From Chloroflexota bacterium (GTDB lineage: Bacteria > Chloroflexota > Limnocylindria > Limnocylindrales > CSP1-4): a stretch of DNA of 7,111 nucleotides. The position numbers were made by a program, and so were the translations under genes. This document shows positions 1-7,111 of the stretch, piece after piece. The stretch lies in contig JAKAHL010000103.1 of assembly GCA_021815005.1 (NCBI GenBank), positions 1-7,111 of the forward strand, in the 5' to 3' direction. Under the pieces are notes generated by a model that was given only the letters and a program-made list of their open reading frames with translations, did no database searches and was not told where the DNA came from. Numbering within the stretch: the first letter of the stretch is position 1; the number at the start of each line of letters is the position of its first letter.

Positions 1-1036
1 CCCGGGCCTCGGTCGGGTCGGCCCCGTCCGCCTCGACCAGCAGCCAGGCACCCGCCGCGGGCAGCCCCAGGCGGCGAGCGGCGCCCGCCGGGTCGGAGCC
101 GAGGATCTCGGCGGTCAGGCTCTCCACGGTGAGCGGCTGCTCGGCCAGCAGGGCGGGCACGGCCGTCGCGGCGGCGACGTCATCGGGGAAGGCCAGGACC
201 AGCAGCCCCTTGGCTGGCGGCACCGGCACCAGGCGCAGCGTCACGGCGCTCACCACGGCGCAGGTGCCCTCCGTGCCCACCAGCGCCCGGGCGACGTCGG
301 CGCCGCGCTCCGGCAGCAGCCAGTCGAGCGCGTACCCGCTGACCCGGCGGGGCCACGGCGGCAGCTCACGGCGGATCAGCTCGCCGTGGCGGGCGTACAC
401 GGCAGCCACGCGCGCGTCGAGCTCGGGGCCGAGCCCGTCGATCGCTCCCGGGGCCGTCGGGCCAAGCGCCCCGAGCCGGTGCCGGGCGCCGTCCACCGTG
501 ACCACCTCGAGGCCGAGCACGTTCTCCGCGGTGGTTCCCCACCGGACCGAGTGCGAGCCGCAGGCGTCGTTGCCCGCCATGCCCGCCACGGTGGCCCGGT
601 CGTGCGTGGACGGGTCCGGCCCCACCCGCAGGCCGTGCGGGGCCGCCGCGAGGTTCACGGCGTCGAGCACCGTCCCGGGCAGGACGGTCGCGGTCCTCGC
701 CGTCGGGTCCAGCTCGAGGATCCCGCCCAGATGCCGCCGGGCGTCCACCACCAGGCCCCGGCCGATGGCGTTGCCGGCGATGCTGGTCCCGGCCCCGCGC
801 ATCGTGAGCGGCACGCCGGCCTCGGCCGCCAGCGCCACCGTGGCGGCCAGCTCCGCGACCGTCCTCGGCATCGCGACAACCGCGGGCGGGACGCGGTAGT
901 TCGACGCGTCCGAGCTGTACAGCGCGCGCGCCTCGCGGTCATCGCGCACCTCTCCGGCGATGGCGCGGCGCAGGCGGCCGGTCAGCGCGGCGACCGCGTC
1001 CGGGTTGACGGCGGGGCCGGGCTGGCTGGCGGGGAT
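1..1036 (-). CDS. FAD-linked oxidase/dehydrogenase, GlcD / D-lactate dehydrogenase type (partial, C-terminus outside window)
   Basis: About 345 residues of an FAD-dependent 2-hydroxyacid oxidoreductase are visible on the minus strand; the reading frame stays open to the left edge. The order matches the FAD_binding_4 (PCMH-type) fold: an N-terminal segment with SSDASNYRVPP (residues 41-51), the FAD pyrophosphate loop RGAGTSIAGN (80-89), GPDPSTHDRATVAGM (139-153), then GNDACGSHS (155-163) and GTTAENV (167-173). The later part begins the FAD-oxidase C-terminal domain. The SSDASNY opening and GNDACGSHS resemble the long (about 950-residue) proteins that add a C-terminal Fe-S (CCG) domain, such as YdiJ-like D-2-hydroxyglutarate or D-lactate dehydrogenases; that half is not visible, so the substrate is unknown. 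Start choice: AGGAGG lies 7 nt before an ATC codon at 1036-1034, just where homology is expected to begin. The nearest in-frame ATG is at 1135-1133; it has no ribosome binding site and adds 33 residues unlike the family. The gene is divergent from the signal peptidase gene. Confidence 0.85.
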   Translation of the reverse strand, partial: MPASQPGPAVNPDAVAALTGRLRRAIAGEVRDDREARALYSSDASNYRVPPAVVAMPRTVAELAATVALAAEAGVPLTMRGAGTSIAGNAIGRGLVVDARRHLGGILELDPTARTATVLPGTVLDAVNLAAAPHGLRVGPDPSTHDRATVAGMAGNDACGSHSVRWGTTAENVLGLEVVTVDGARHRLGALGPTAPGAIDGLGPELDARVAAVYARHGELIRRELPPWPRRVSGYALDWLLPERGADVARALVGTEGTCAVVSAVTLRLVPVPPAKGLLVLAFPDDVAAATAVPALLAEQPLTVESLTAEILGSDPAGAARRLGLPAAGAWLLVEADGADPTEAR

Positions 1037-1043
1037 GGCGGTT

Positions 1044-1049
1044 CCTCCT
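1044..1049 (-). promoter_or_regulatory. Shine-Dalgarno of the FAD oxidase gene, pointing to an ATC start
   Basis: Reading the minus strand, AGGAGG is followed by AACCGCC and then ATC CCC GCC in the oxidase frame. The strength and spacing are ideal for a start codon at 1036-1034. No ATG, GTG or TTG sits at that place in any frame. This site decides the start in favour of a non-canonical ATC, or of an ATG lost by mutation or sequence error. Confidence 0.6.
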
Positions 1050-1062
1050 GCTGGACCACGAC

Positions 1063-1092
1063 AGCGTACCGAGTCCGGGATCGCCGGGTCGG
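1063..1092 (-). promoter_or_regulatory. Candidate promoter of the FAD oxidase gene
   Basis: On the minus strand TACGCT (1068-1063) fits the TANNNT -10 pattern. CCGACC (1092-1087) lies 18 nt upstream and matches four positions of TTGACC. Transcription would begin near 1056, leaving a leader of about 20 nt that contains the AGGAGG. The alternative ATG at 1135 would lie upstream of this promoter. The motif match is modest and chance is not excluded in such GC-rich DNA. Confidence 0.3.
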
Positions 1093-1106
1093 CGTCCCGG
1101 GGGCAT

Positions 1107-1135
1107 TTGACCGCCCCGGCGATCCGCCCGACCAT
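1107..1135 (+). promoter_or_regulatory. Candidate promoter of the signal peptidase gene
   Basis: TTGACC at 1107-1112 is a good -35 hexamer. With a 17-nt spacer the -10 would be GACCAT (1130-1135), which matches TATAAT at three positions. The start site would be near 1142, giving a leader of roughly 37 nt before the ATG at 1179. It would lie back to back with the promoter of the divergent oxidase gene. Confidence 0.3.
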
Positions 1136-1178
1136 CGCGGGGCGCGAACGGCGCCTCGAGACCGCACTGAGGACCCAG

Positions 1179-1841
1179 ATGACGGCGCCGAACCCCCCCG
1201 AGCCGGCCGAGCCCCGAGCGGCCGGCGCCGCCAATGCCGACGGCGGCGCCGAACCCGCGCCCTCGCAGCGACCGCGCACCGCCGCGAGGGTCGCCGCCGA
1301 GATCGTCGAGACCCTCGCGCTGACGCTGGTCATCTTCCTGGTCGTGCAGAACTTCGTGGCCCAGCCGTTCAAGGTGGACGGGTCCTCGATGGAGGACACC
1401 TTCCTCAACGGCCAGTACGTCCTGGTGGACCGCCTGTCGCACGACTGGAGCGCCTACGCGCGCGGCCAGGTCATCGTGTTCCAGCCGCCGGCCGATGCCG
1501 GGGGCGGCGGCTACCCGTTCATCAAGCGGGTCATCGGCGTGGCCGGCGACACCGTGGAGCTGCGCGCCGGGACCGTGTACGTCAACGGGACCGCCCTCGC
1601 CGAGCCGTACGTGTTCCGTGACGCCTCGGGCCAGCCCCAGCCCACGATGCCGCTGAACGGCCAGACCCGCTGGACCGTCCCGCCGGGCGACCTGTTCGTG
1701 CTCGGCGACCACCGCGAGGTCTCCGAGGACAGCCGGGCCTTCGGGCCCATCCCCGTCTCCTCGGTCATCGGCCGGGCGTTCGTCCGCTACTGGCCGCTGG
1801 CCGATGCCGGCCTCGTCCAGACGCCGGCCTACGCGCCGTAG
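1179..1841 (+). CDS. lepB: Type I signal peptidase (family S26)
   Basis: A 220-residue membrane serine protease that removes signal peptides from exported proteins on the outer face of the cytoplasmic membrane. A Pro/Ala/Glu-rich cytosolic tail (1-36) precedes one membrane segment (about 42-60), and the catalytic domain follows. Box B is GSSMEDTFLNGQYVLVD (68-84), with nucleophile Ser70. Box D is FIKRVIGVAGDTVEL (114-128), with general base Lys116. Box E is LGDHREVSEDSRAFGPI (175-191). Two common residues differ: the Pro of SMxPT is Asp73, and the Asn of GDNR is His178; neither touches the Ser/Lys dyad. The length is normal for a short single-anchor bacterial enzyme. ATG 1179 is chosen because GAGGA (1169-1173) lies 5 nt upstream and the tail then has the expected size. 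An in-frame ATG at 960 would overlap the divergent oxidase gene and add a sequence without family character. The pirin gene follows 77 bp downstream. Confidence 0.93.
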   Translation: MTAPNPPEPAEPRAAGAANADGGAEPAPSQRPRTAARVAAEIVETLALTLVIFLVVQNFVAQPFKVDGSSMEDTFLNGQYVLVDRLSHDWSAYARGQVIVFQPPADAGGGGYPFIKRVIGVAGDTVELRAGTVYVNGTALAEPYVFRDASGQPQPTMPLNGQTRWTVPPGDLFVLGDHREVSEDSRAFGPIPVSSVIGRAFVRYWPLADAGLVQTPAYAP

Positions 1842-1859
1842 CCGCTCTTGCCGCGGCGC

Positions 1860-1888
1860 TTGACGTCCGGGTCGCCCCGTGAGATCGT
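1860..1888 (+). promoter_or_regulatory. Candidate promoter of the pirin gene
   Basis: TTGACG (1860-1865) followed after 17 nt by GATCGT (1883-1888), which keeps A2 and T6 of the -10 consensus. The start site would be near 1895, about 24 nt before the ATG, leaving room for the GAGGAG ribosome binding site at 1906-1911. It suggests pirin is transcribed separately from the signal peptidase gene, although read-through is possible. Confidence 0.35.
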
Positions 1889-1918
1889 TGCACACGCAAT
1901 CACTTGAGGAGCGTCCCC

Positions 1919-2920
1919 ATGCCGGCCGTCAGCGTTGACGACATCACCGTCCTACCCCGCATCCCCGCGCCGGACCCGACCGCCGCCCGGCATCGCTCCG
2001 TCGTGAGCCTGACCACCGCGCCGTCGGGCGTCGAGGGCGAGGGCTTCCCCGTCCGCCGGGCCTTCGCCGGCGCCTACCTCGAAGACCTCGACCCGTTCAT
2101 CCACCTCGACCAGATGGGCGAGGTGGAGTACGCGCCCGGCGAGGCCAGGGGCACGCCCTGGCACCCGCACCGCGGCTTCGAGACCGTGACCTACATGCTC
2201 GACGGCGTGTTCGAGCACAGCGACAGCAACGGCGGCGGCGGCGTGATCACCAACGGCGACACGCAGTGGATGACCGCGGGCGCCGGGATCCTGCACATCG
2301 AGCGCCCGCCCGACTGGCTCGTCGCCCACGGCGGGCTGTTCCACGGGTTCCAGCTGTGGGTCAACCTGCCGCGGGCGCAGAAGCTGGCGGCGCCGCGGTA
2401 CCAGGACATCCGCGCGGGCGAGGTGGCGCTGGCCTCATCCCCCGACGGCGGGGCGCTGGTGCGGGTGATCGCAGGCGAGGTGGCCGGGCATCGCGGCCCG
2501 GGCACCACGCACACGCCCATCACGCTGGTCCACGCCACCCTCGCGGCGGGAGCACGGCTGACGCTGCCGTGGCGAGCGGACTTCAACGCGCTCGTCTACG
2601 CGCTGGCAGGGCACGGCTCGGTGGGCACGGAGCTGCGGCCCGCGAGGATGGGCCAGCTGGCGGTCCTCGGGCCCGGCAACACGCTGAGCGTCTCCGCTGA
2701 CCCCGTGCAGGAGTCCCGCTCGCCGACGTTCGACGTCCTGCTGCTGGGCGGGCGGCCCATCCGGGAGCCGATCGCCTGGGCCGGGCCGTTCGTGATGAAC
2801 ACGCGCGAGGAGATCGCCACGGCGTTCGAGGACTACCAGGCGGGCCGGCTGGGAACGATCCCCGCGGTCCACGGCGCCCCGACGACGATCCAGGAGGCAC
2901 CCGGCGCGGACGGCCGCTGA
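1919..2920 (+). CDS. Pirin family protein (bicupin)
   Basis: A 333-residue protein with both pirin cupin domains. The N-terminal domain carries the metal site. His82 and His84 lie in WHPHRGFETVTYML (81-94), and His126 and Glu128 in AGAGILHIERPP (120-131); these are the four ligands that hold iron or another divalent metal in human pirin and E. coli YhhW. The C-terminal Pirin_C domain ends with GGRPIREPIAWAGPFVMN (277-294) and the usual helix EEIATAFEDYQAGRLG. Characterised bacterial relatives include a quercetin 2,3-dioxygenase and regulators of pyruvate metabolism, but motifs do not predict the substrate, so the role here is unknown. The protein is longer than the core family because of about 25 extra N-terminal residues and a short C-terminal tail. 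No signal peptide is seen, so it should be cytosolic. ATG 1919 is chosen because GAGGAG (1906-1911) sits 7 nt upstream; the in-frame TTG at 1904 overlaps that site. Confidence 0.93.
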   Translation: MPAVSVDDITVLPRIPAPDPTAARHRSVVSLTTAPSGVEGEGFPVRRAFAGAYLEDLDPFIHLDQMGEVEYAPGEARGTPWHPHRGFETVTYMLDGVFEHSDSNGGGGVITNGDTQWMTAGAGILHIERPPDWLVAHGGLFHGFQLWVNLPRAQKLAAPRYQDIRAGEVALASSPDGGALVRVIAGEVAGHRGPGTTHTPITLVHATLAAGARLTLPWRADFNALVYALAGHGSVGTELRPARMGQLAVLGPGNTLSVSADPVQESRSPTFDVLLLGGRPIREPIAWAGPFVMNTREEIATAFEDYQAGRLGTIPAVHGAPTTIQEAPGADGR

Positions 2921-2962
2921 CCGACACCGCCGCCCGCGCCATCGCCTGAGGGGGCGCCGGGC

Positions 2963-2968
2963 TAGCAT
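2963..2968 (+). promoter_or_regulatory. -10 element for a leaderless prolyl oligopeptidase mRNA
   Basis: TAGCAT fits TANNNT exactly and is separated by seven bases (GGCCGGG) from the ATG at 2976. Transcription would therefore start on or next to the A of the start codon. This spacing is the usual signature of leaderless genes in actinobacteria and related high-GC groups. There is no recognisable -35 and no well-placed Shine-Dalgarno. The upstream ATG at 2967 lies inside this hexamer. Confidence 0.5.
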
Positions 2969-2975
2969 GGCCGGG

Positions 2976-5039
2976 ATGGCCACGACCTACCCTGCTCCCC
3001 CCACCTCAGACCAGGCGGACGACTACCACGGCACGTTGATCGCGGACCCCTATCGGCCCCTGGAGGACGTTGACGCCCCGGCGACGCGCGCGTGGATCGG
3101 CGCCCAGAACGCGCTCACGGACGCGATCCTCGGCGCGGCGCCGGCGAGGGCGGCGATCCGCGCCCGCCTCGCCGAGCTCTGGGACGTCCCGCGCCGGGGG
3201 GTTCCGTGGCGGGCGGGCCAGCGCTGGTTCCAGCTCCGCAACACCGGCGTCCAGGACCAGGACACGCTGTGGGTCGCGGACGGCCCCGCAGCCGAGGGCC
3301 GCCTGCTCATCGACCCGAACCGGCTCAACCCGGGCGGCACGACGACGCTCAACGGGATCGCCGCCTCCGAGACCGGCCGCCTGGTGGCGTTCGCCACCTC
3401 CGACGCGGGCTCGGACTGGCAGACCTGGCGCGTCCGCCGCGCCGACGACGGCGCGGACCTGCCCGACCGCGTCCCGTGGGGCAAGTTCTCCGGCGCGGCC
3501 TGGACCCACGACGAGGCGGGGTTCTTCTACGGGCGGTTCGCGACGCCCGACCCCGACGCCGCCCTGGCGGCGCCCAACCGCGACATGGAGCTGCGCTACC
3601 ACCGGCTCGGGGCAGACAACGCCGCCGACCGTGTCGTGTACGCGCGGCCCGACCAGCCCGACTGGGGATTCTTCCCGGAGGTCTCCGACGACGGGACGCT
3701 GCTGGTGATCACGGTCACCCGCGGCACGGACCCCGAGACACGGGTCCACGTCGCGGACCTGGCCGGCTTCGACGGGGCCGGGGCGCTCGACGTCCGCCCG
3801 CTGCTCGACGCGGGCGACGCCCGCTACGAGCTGGCGGCGACCGTGGCCCGGACGCTGTACCTGGTGACCAACCTCGGGGCGCCCAACGGGCGACTCGTGG
3901 CGGTGGACGCCGACGACCCGGCCGCGGCGATCCGGGAGGTGCTCCCCGAGTCCGGGGACACCCTCGAGAGCGTCACGCTCGTGGGCGGGCGGCTGGCGGC
4001 CTTGTCGCTGCACGACGCCCGGGCCCGGCTGACCCTGTTCGAGCTGGACGGCACGCCTGTCACGGAGGTCGCCCTCCCGGCGGCCGGCACCGTGGCGGGG
4101 CTCGCGGGCCGGCGGGACGACGCGACGCTCCACCTCGCGCTGGACCAGTTCGCGGCACCCAGGCAGCTCGTGGAGGTGGCCGCGGCCACCGGCGCCGTCC
4201 GGCTCCTGCCGACAGCAGACCTGCCGTGGGACCCCGAGCGGTTCACCACCGAGCAGGCTGTGGTGACCTCCGCGGACGGGACGCGGTTCCCGCTGTTCCT
4301 CGCGCGGCGGCGCGACCTCGTGCCGACCGGCGACGTCCCCGCCCTGCTCTACGGCTACGGCGGGTTCAACATCCCGATCGGCCCCGCGTTCAAGCCCGAG
4401 TGGCTGGCCTGGATGGAGCGGGGCGGGCTGCTCGCGGTGGCGTCGCTGCGCGGCGGCGGCGAGTACGGCACGGCCTGGCACGACGCCGGGCGTCTGGCCA
4501 ACAAGCAGAACGTGTTCGACGACTTCGCGGCGGCCCTGCGCTGGCTGGCAGCCAGCGGCTGGACCCGGGCGGGTCGGATCGGGATCAGCGGGCGCTCCAA
4601 CGGCGGGCTCCTGGTGGGAGCGACCCTCGCCCAGCACCCGGACCTGTTCGGCGCGGCCGTGGCCGAGGTGGGCGTCATGGACATGCTCCGGTTCCACCGG
4701 TTCACCGTCGGCTGGGGCTGGACGAGCGACTACGGCGACCCCGACGATCCGGAGCAGTTCCGGTGGCTGCGCGCCTACTCGCCGCTCCACAACCTGCGCC
4801 CGGGGACGGCCTACCCGGCAACCCTGGTCACCACGGGCGACCACGACGACCGCGTGGTGCCCGGGCACTCGCTCAAGTTCGCCGCGGCACTCCAGGCCGC
4901 GCAGGCGGGCGACGCGCCGATCCTCCTCCGCGTGGACACCGACGCGGGGCACGGGGCGGGCAAGCCGGTGGGCAAGCTGGTCGCCGAGCGCGCCGACGTG
5001 CTCGCGTTCCTCGAGCTCGCGCTGGGCACGGCTGGCTGA
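2976..5039 (+). CDS. Prolyl oligopeptidase (family S9A)
   Basis: A 687-residue serine peptidase that cleaves after proline in short peptides; probably cytosolic, as no signal peptide is seen. The N-terminus (IADPYRPLEDVDAPATRAWI) is the standard S9A opening. A beta-propeller that limits access follows (about 70-410), then an alpha/beta hydrolase domain. YGYGGFN (459-465) includes the oxyanion-hole Tyr461, and RGGGEYG (492-498) follows. Nucleophile Ser541 lies in GRSNGGLL, Trp582 of GWGWTSDYG matches the proline-stacking Trp595 of pig enzyme, Asp624 lies in GDHDDRVVP, and His659 in DAGHGAGKP. Spacing of the triad agrees closely with pig Ser554/Asp641/His680, so the enzyme should be active. Length is slightly below the usual 700-710. 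Start: ATG 2976 follows the -10 hexamer by seven bases and fits a leaderless start; ATG 2967 is in frame (690 residues), with a GAGGGGG 12 nt upstream, too far to be convincing. The gene converges on pgm with a 30-bp gap. Confidence 0.95.
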   Translation: MATTYPAPPTSDQADDYHGTLIADPYRPLEDVDAPATRAWIGAQNALTDAILGAAPARAAIRARLAELWDVPRRGVPWRAGQRWFQLRNTGVQDQDTLWVADGPAAEGRLLIDPNRLNPGGTTTLNGIAASETGRLVAFATSDAGSDWQTWRVRRADDGADLPDRVPWGKFSGAAWTHDEAGFFYGRFATPDPDAALAAPNRDMELRYHRLGADNAADRVVYARPDQPDWGFFPEVSDDGTLLVITVTRGTDPETRVHVADLAGFDGAGALDVRPLLDAGDARYELAATVARTLYLVTNLGAPNGRLVAVDADDPAAAIREVLPESGDTLESVTLVGGRLAALSLHDARARLTLFELDGTPVTEVALPAAGTVAGLAGRRDDATLHLALDQFAAPRQLVEVAAATGAVRLLPTADLPWDPERFTTEQAVVTSADGTRFPLFLARRRDLVPTGDVPALLYGYGGFNIPIGPAFKPEWLAWMERGGLLAVASLRGGGEYGTAWHDAGRLANKQNVFDDFAAALRWLAASGWTRAGRIGISGRSNGGLLVGATLAQHPDLFGAAVAEVGVMDMLRFHRFTVGWGWTSDYGDPDDPEQFRWLRAYSPLHNLRPGTAYPATLVTTGDHDDRVVPGHSLKFAAALQAAQAGDAPILLRVDTDAGHGAGKPVGKLVAERADVLAFLELALGTAG

Positions 5040-5046
5040 TCGCCCC

Positions 5047-5066
5047 CGGACGGCCTAGCGCGTCCG
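5047..5066. terminator. Possible shared terminator hairpin in the convergent gap
   Basis: CGGACG (5047-5052) and CGTCCG (5061-5066) can pair as a 6-bp stem around an 8-base loop. It occupies most of the 30 bases between the prolyl oligopeptidase stop (TGA, 5037-5039) and the pgm stop (TAG, minus strand 5072-5070). Its position suits a bidirectional terminator. It has no T-run on either side, so it would be a non-canonical signal, and short GC stems are common by chance in DNA of this composition. Confidence 0.35.
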
Positions 5067-5069
5067 CTG

Positions 5070-6725
<1,656 letters not shown>

Positions 6726-6730
6726 CGGGT

Positions 6731-6738
6731 CCTCCCTT
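6731..6738 (-). promoter_or_regulatory. Ribosome binding site of pgm
   Basis: On the minus strand AAGGGAGG is followed by ACCCG or so and then the ATG at 6725. It is a strong match to the 16S anti-Shine-Dalgarno and fixes the pgm start at MSQHPRAG rather than at the GTG twelve codons upstream. Confidence 0.7.
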
Positions 6739-6759
6739 GGGCGGCGGATCGCAGCGGTC

Positions 6760-6765
6760 ACGATA
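6760..6765 (-). promoter_or_regulatory. Candidate -10 element of pgm
   Basis: TATCGT on the minus strand fits TANNNT and is the best A/T-containing hexamer upstream of pgm. Transcription would begin near 6753, giving a leader of about 28 nt that contains the ribosome binding site. The -35 region is poor; TTCATC (6789-6784, 18-nt spacer) matches only three positions of TTGACA. Confidence 0.4.
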
Positions 6766-6817
6766 GCGCGGGGTGCTCGCGGCGATGAAGACGCGCGGCG
6801 GTTGAGGGCCGGCTGCC

Positions 6818-7038
6818 ATCCTCGGTCGTGTGGGCGCCGTTCGACTTGGCGCCTCGATCCGGGTTCTGTGGCGGGGCGAGGCGCTCGACCGTCTGCTCGA
6901 GGCGGGGCATGCCGGCACGGTGGGCGCGGTCGTTCGGCTGCTCGCCGCCGACGGCCGGAAGGTCATCCCCGAGGCGACGTTCAGCCACTTCGGCGAGCGC
7001 CCGTTCAGCCGCTCGGTGCCTCGGCGACACCCGGGCGG
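6818..7038 (+). pseudogene. Remnant of an HTH-regulator-associated protein (N-terminus lost, C-terminus disrupted)
   Basis: The plus strand encodes, from about 6839 to 7000, a stretch containing [20 protein letters not shown] and, further on, [14 protein letters not shown] recognise this as the middle of a family common in high-GC bacteria: an N-terminal helix-turn-helix is followed by a domain with [14 protein letters not shown], then a FGERGxVDVLAWHP segment preceding a nuclease-like core. Here the HTH part is missing: the frame has a TGA stop at 6803-6805, and only a GTG at 6830 without a ribosome binding site could start it. After FGER the expected GxVDVLAWHP is not found; a poor RSVPRRHPGG follows, then a 14-bp tandem duplication that would shift the frame. 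The frame stays open to the right edge, so a chimeric or degraded C-terminus cannot be excluded. Family recognition is from memory of motifs and is moderately secure; a function cannot be assigned. Confidence 0.5.
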
Positions 7039-7054
7039 CGACACCCGGGCGGCG
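7022..7054. repeat. 14-bp tandem duplication
   Basis: The unit CGGCGACACCCGGG occurs twice in perfect tandem (7022-7035 and 7036-7049) and is followed by the first five bases of a third copy (7050-7054). Fourteen is not a multiple of three, so the second copy shifts any reading frame that crosses it. It lies just beyond the recognisable part of the gene remnant. Confidence 0.85.
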
Positions 7055-7111
7055 TACTGCCCACCTGGCACGCCCAACCGCCAGTGCCCGCCCGCCAGCC
7101 GGCCCCGCACG

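Larger units (their letters stand above)
6726..7111. other. Region without an intact gene at the right edge
   Basis: These 386 bases hold the pgm leader and candidate promoter (6726-6790), an uninformative stretch (about 6790-6817), the plus-strand gene remnant, the 14-bp duplication, and about 57 bases in which I recognise nothing. Minus-strand open frames across the region have no family motifs and look like GC-rich shadows. The end of the remnant and the next gene lie beyond the window. Confidence 0.6.

Noticed and set aside
960..1178. Upstream extension of the signal peptidase to the ATG at 960
   Set aside because: It would overlap the divergent oxidase coding region by about 75 bases and add 73 residues with no family character. 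ATG 1179 has a good ribosome binding site.
1193..1199. Run of seven C near the start of the signal peptidase gene, as a possible phase-variation tract
   Set aside because: Seven is short for slippage control in DNA this rich in G and C, and the run simply encodes the Pro-rich tail.
1833..1859. GCGCCG ... CGGCGC inverted repeat around the signal peptidase stop codon
   Set aside because: The stem is only 6 bp with a 15-base loop, overlaps the end of the coding region and lacks a T-run; such pairs are expected by chance at this GC content.
2933..2961. Bulged hairpin CCCGCGCC ... GGCGCCGGG between pirin and prolyl oligopeptidase
   Set aside because: It has a 5-bp stem plus 3 bp after a bulge, a 12-base loop and no T-run, and could not be told apart from compositional noise. 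A weak pirin terminator remains possible.
3006..4952. 648-codon open frame antisense to the prolyl oligopeptidase
   Set aside because: It is a by-product of high GC at third positions. The product is low in hydrophobic order, rich in Arg/Gly/Val, and shows no family motif, while the sense strand encodes a complete S9A enzyme.
1179..5039. Signal peptidase, pirin and prolyl oligopeptidase as one operon or a new functional system
   Set aside because: Each gene has its own promoter-like element, gaps are 54-77 bp, and the functions have no evident link. A window-wide search by eye found no CRISPR array, tRNA, rRNA, transposase or toxin-antitoxin pair.

Overview
This is very GC-rich bacterial chromosomal DNA (I estimate above 70% G+C by eye), with strong GC preference at third codon positions. 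The protein families, the TANNNT-type -10 elements and one apparently leaderless gene fit a high-GC actinobacterium or a terrestrial Chloroflexota lineage. The sequence alone does not decide between these. The content is mostly housekeeping or metabolic, and I found no multi-gene defence, mobile or biosynthetic system.

Layout from left to right: (1) Bases 1-1036, minus strand: the N-terminal part of an FAD-binding oxidase/dehydrogenase of the glycolate oxidase GlcD / D-lactate dehydrogenase type, running off the left edge. Its best Shine-Dalgarno points at an ATC codon rather than ATG. (2) A divergent intergenic region of about 140 bp with candidate back-to-back promoters. (3) 1179-1841, plus: a type I signal peptidase. 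(4) 1919-2920, plus: a pirin-family cupin protein with a complete His/His/His/Glu metal site. (5) 2976-5039, plus: a prolyl oligopeptidase (S9A) with an intact catalytic triad, probably on a leaderless mRNA. (6) A 30-bp convergent gap containing a small GC hairpin. (7) 5070-6725, minus: alpha-phosphoglucomutase (pgm), complete and with a good ribosome binding site. (8) 6726-7111: no intact gene, but a plus-strand remnant of a protein family I associate with HTH-type regulators. It has lost its N-terminus, ends abruptly, and carries a 14-bp tandem duplication.

The genes do not form an obvious pathway. Signal peptidase, pirin and prolyl oligopeptidase share a strand, but each appears to have its own promoter-like signal and gaps of 54-77 bp separate them, so I see independent small transcription units rather than one operon. 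The points most worth a second look are the ATC start, the leaderless peptidase start, and the decayed gene beside pgm.
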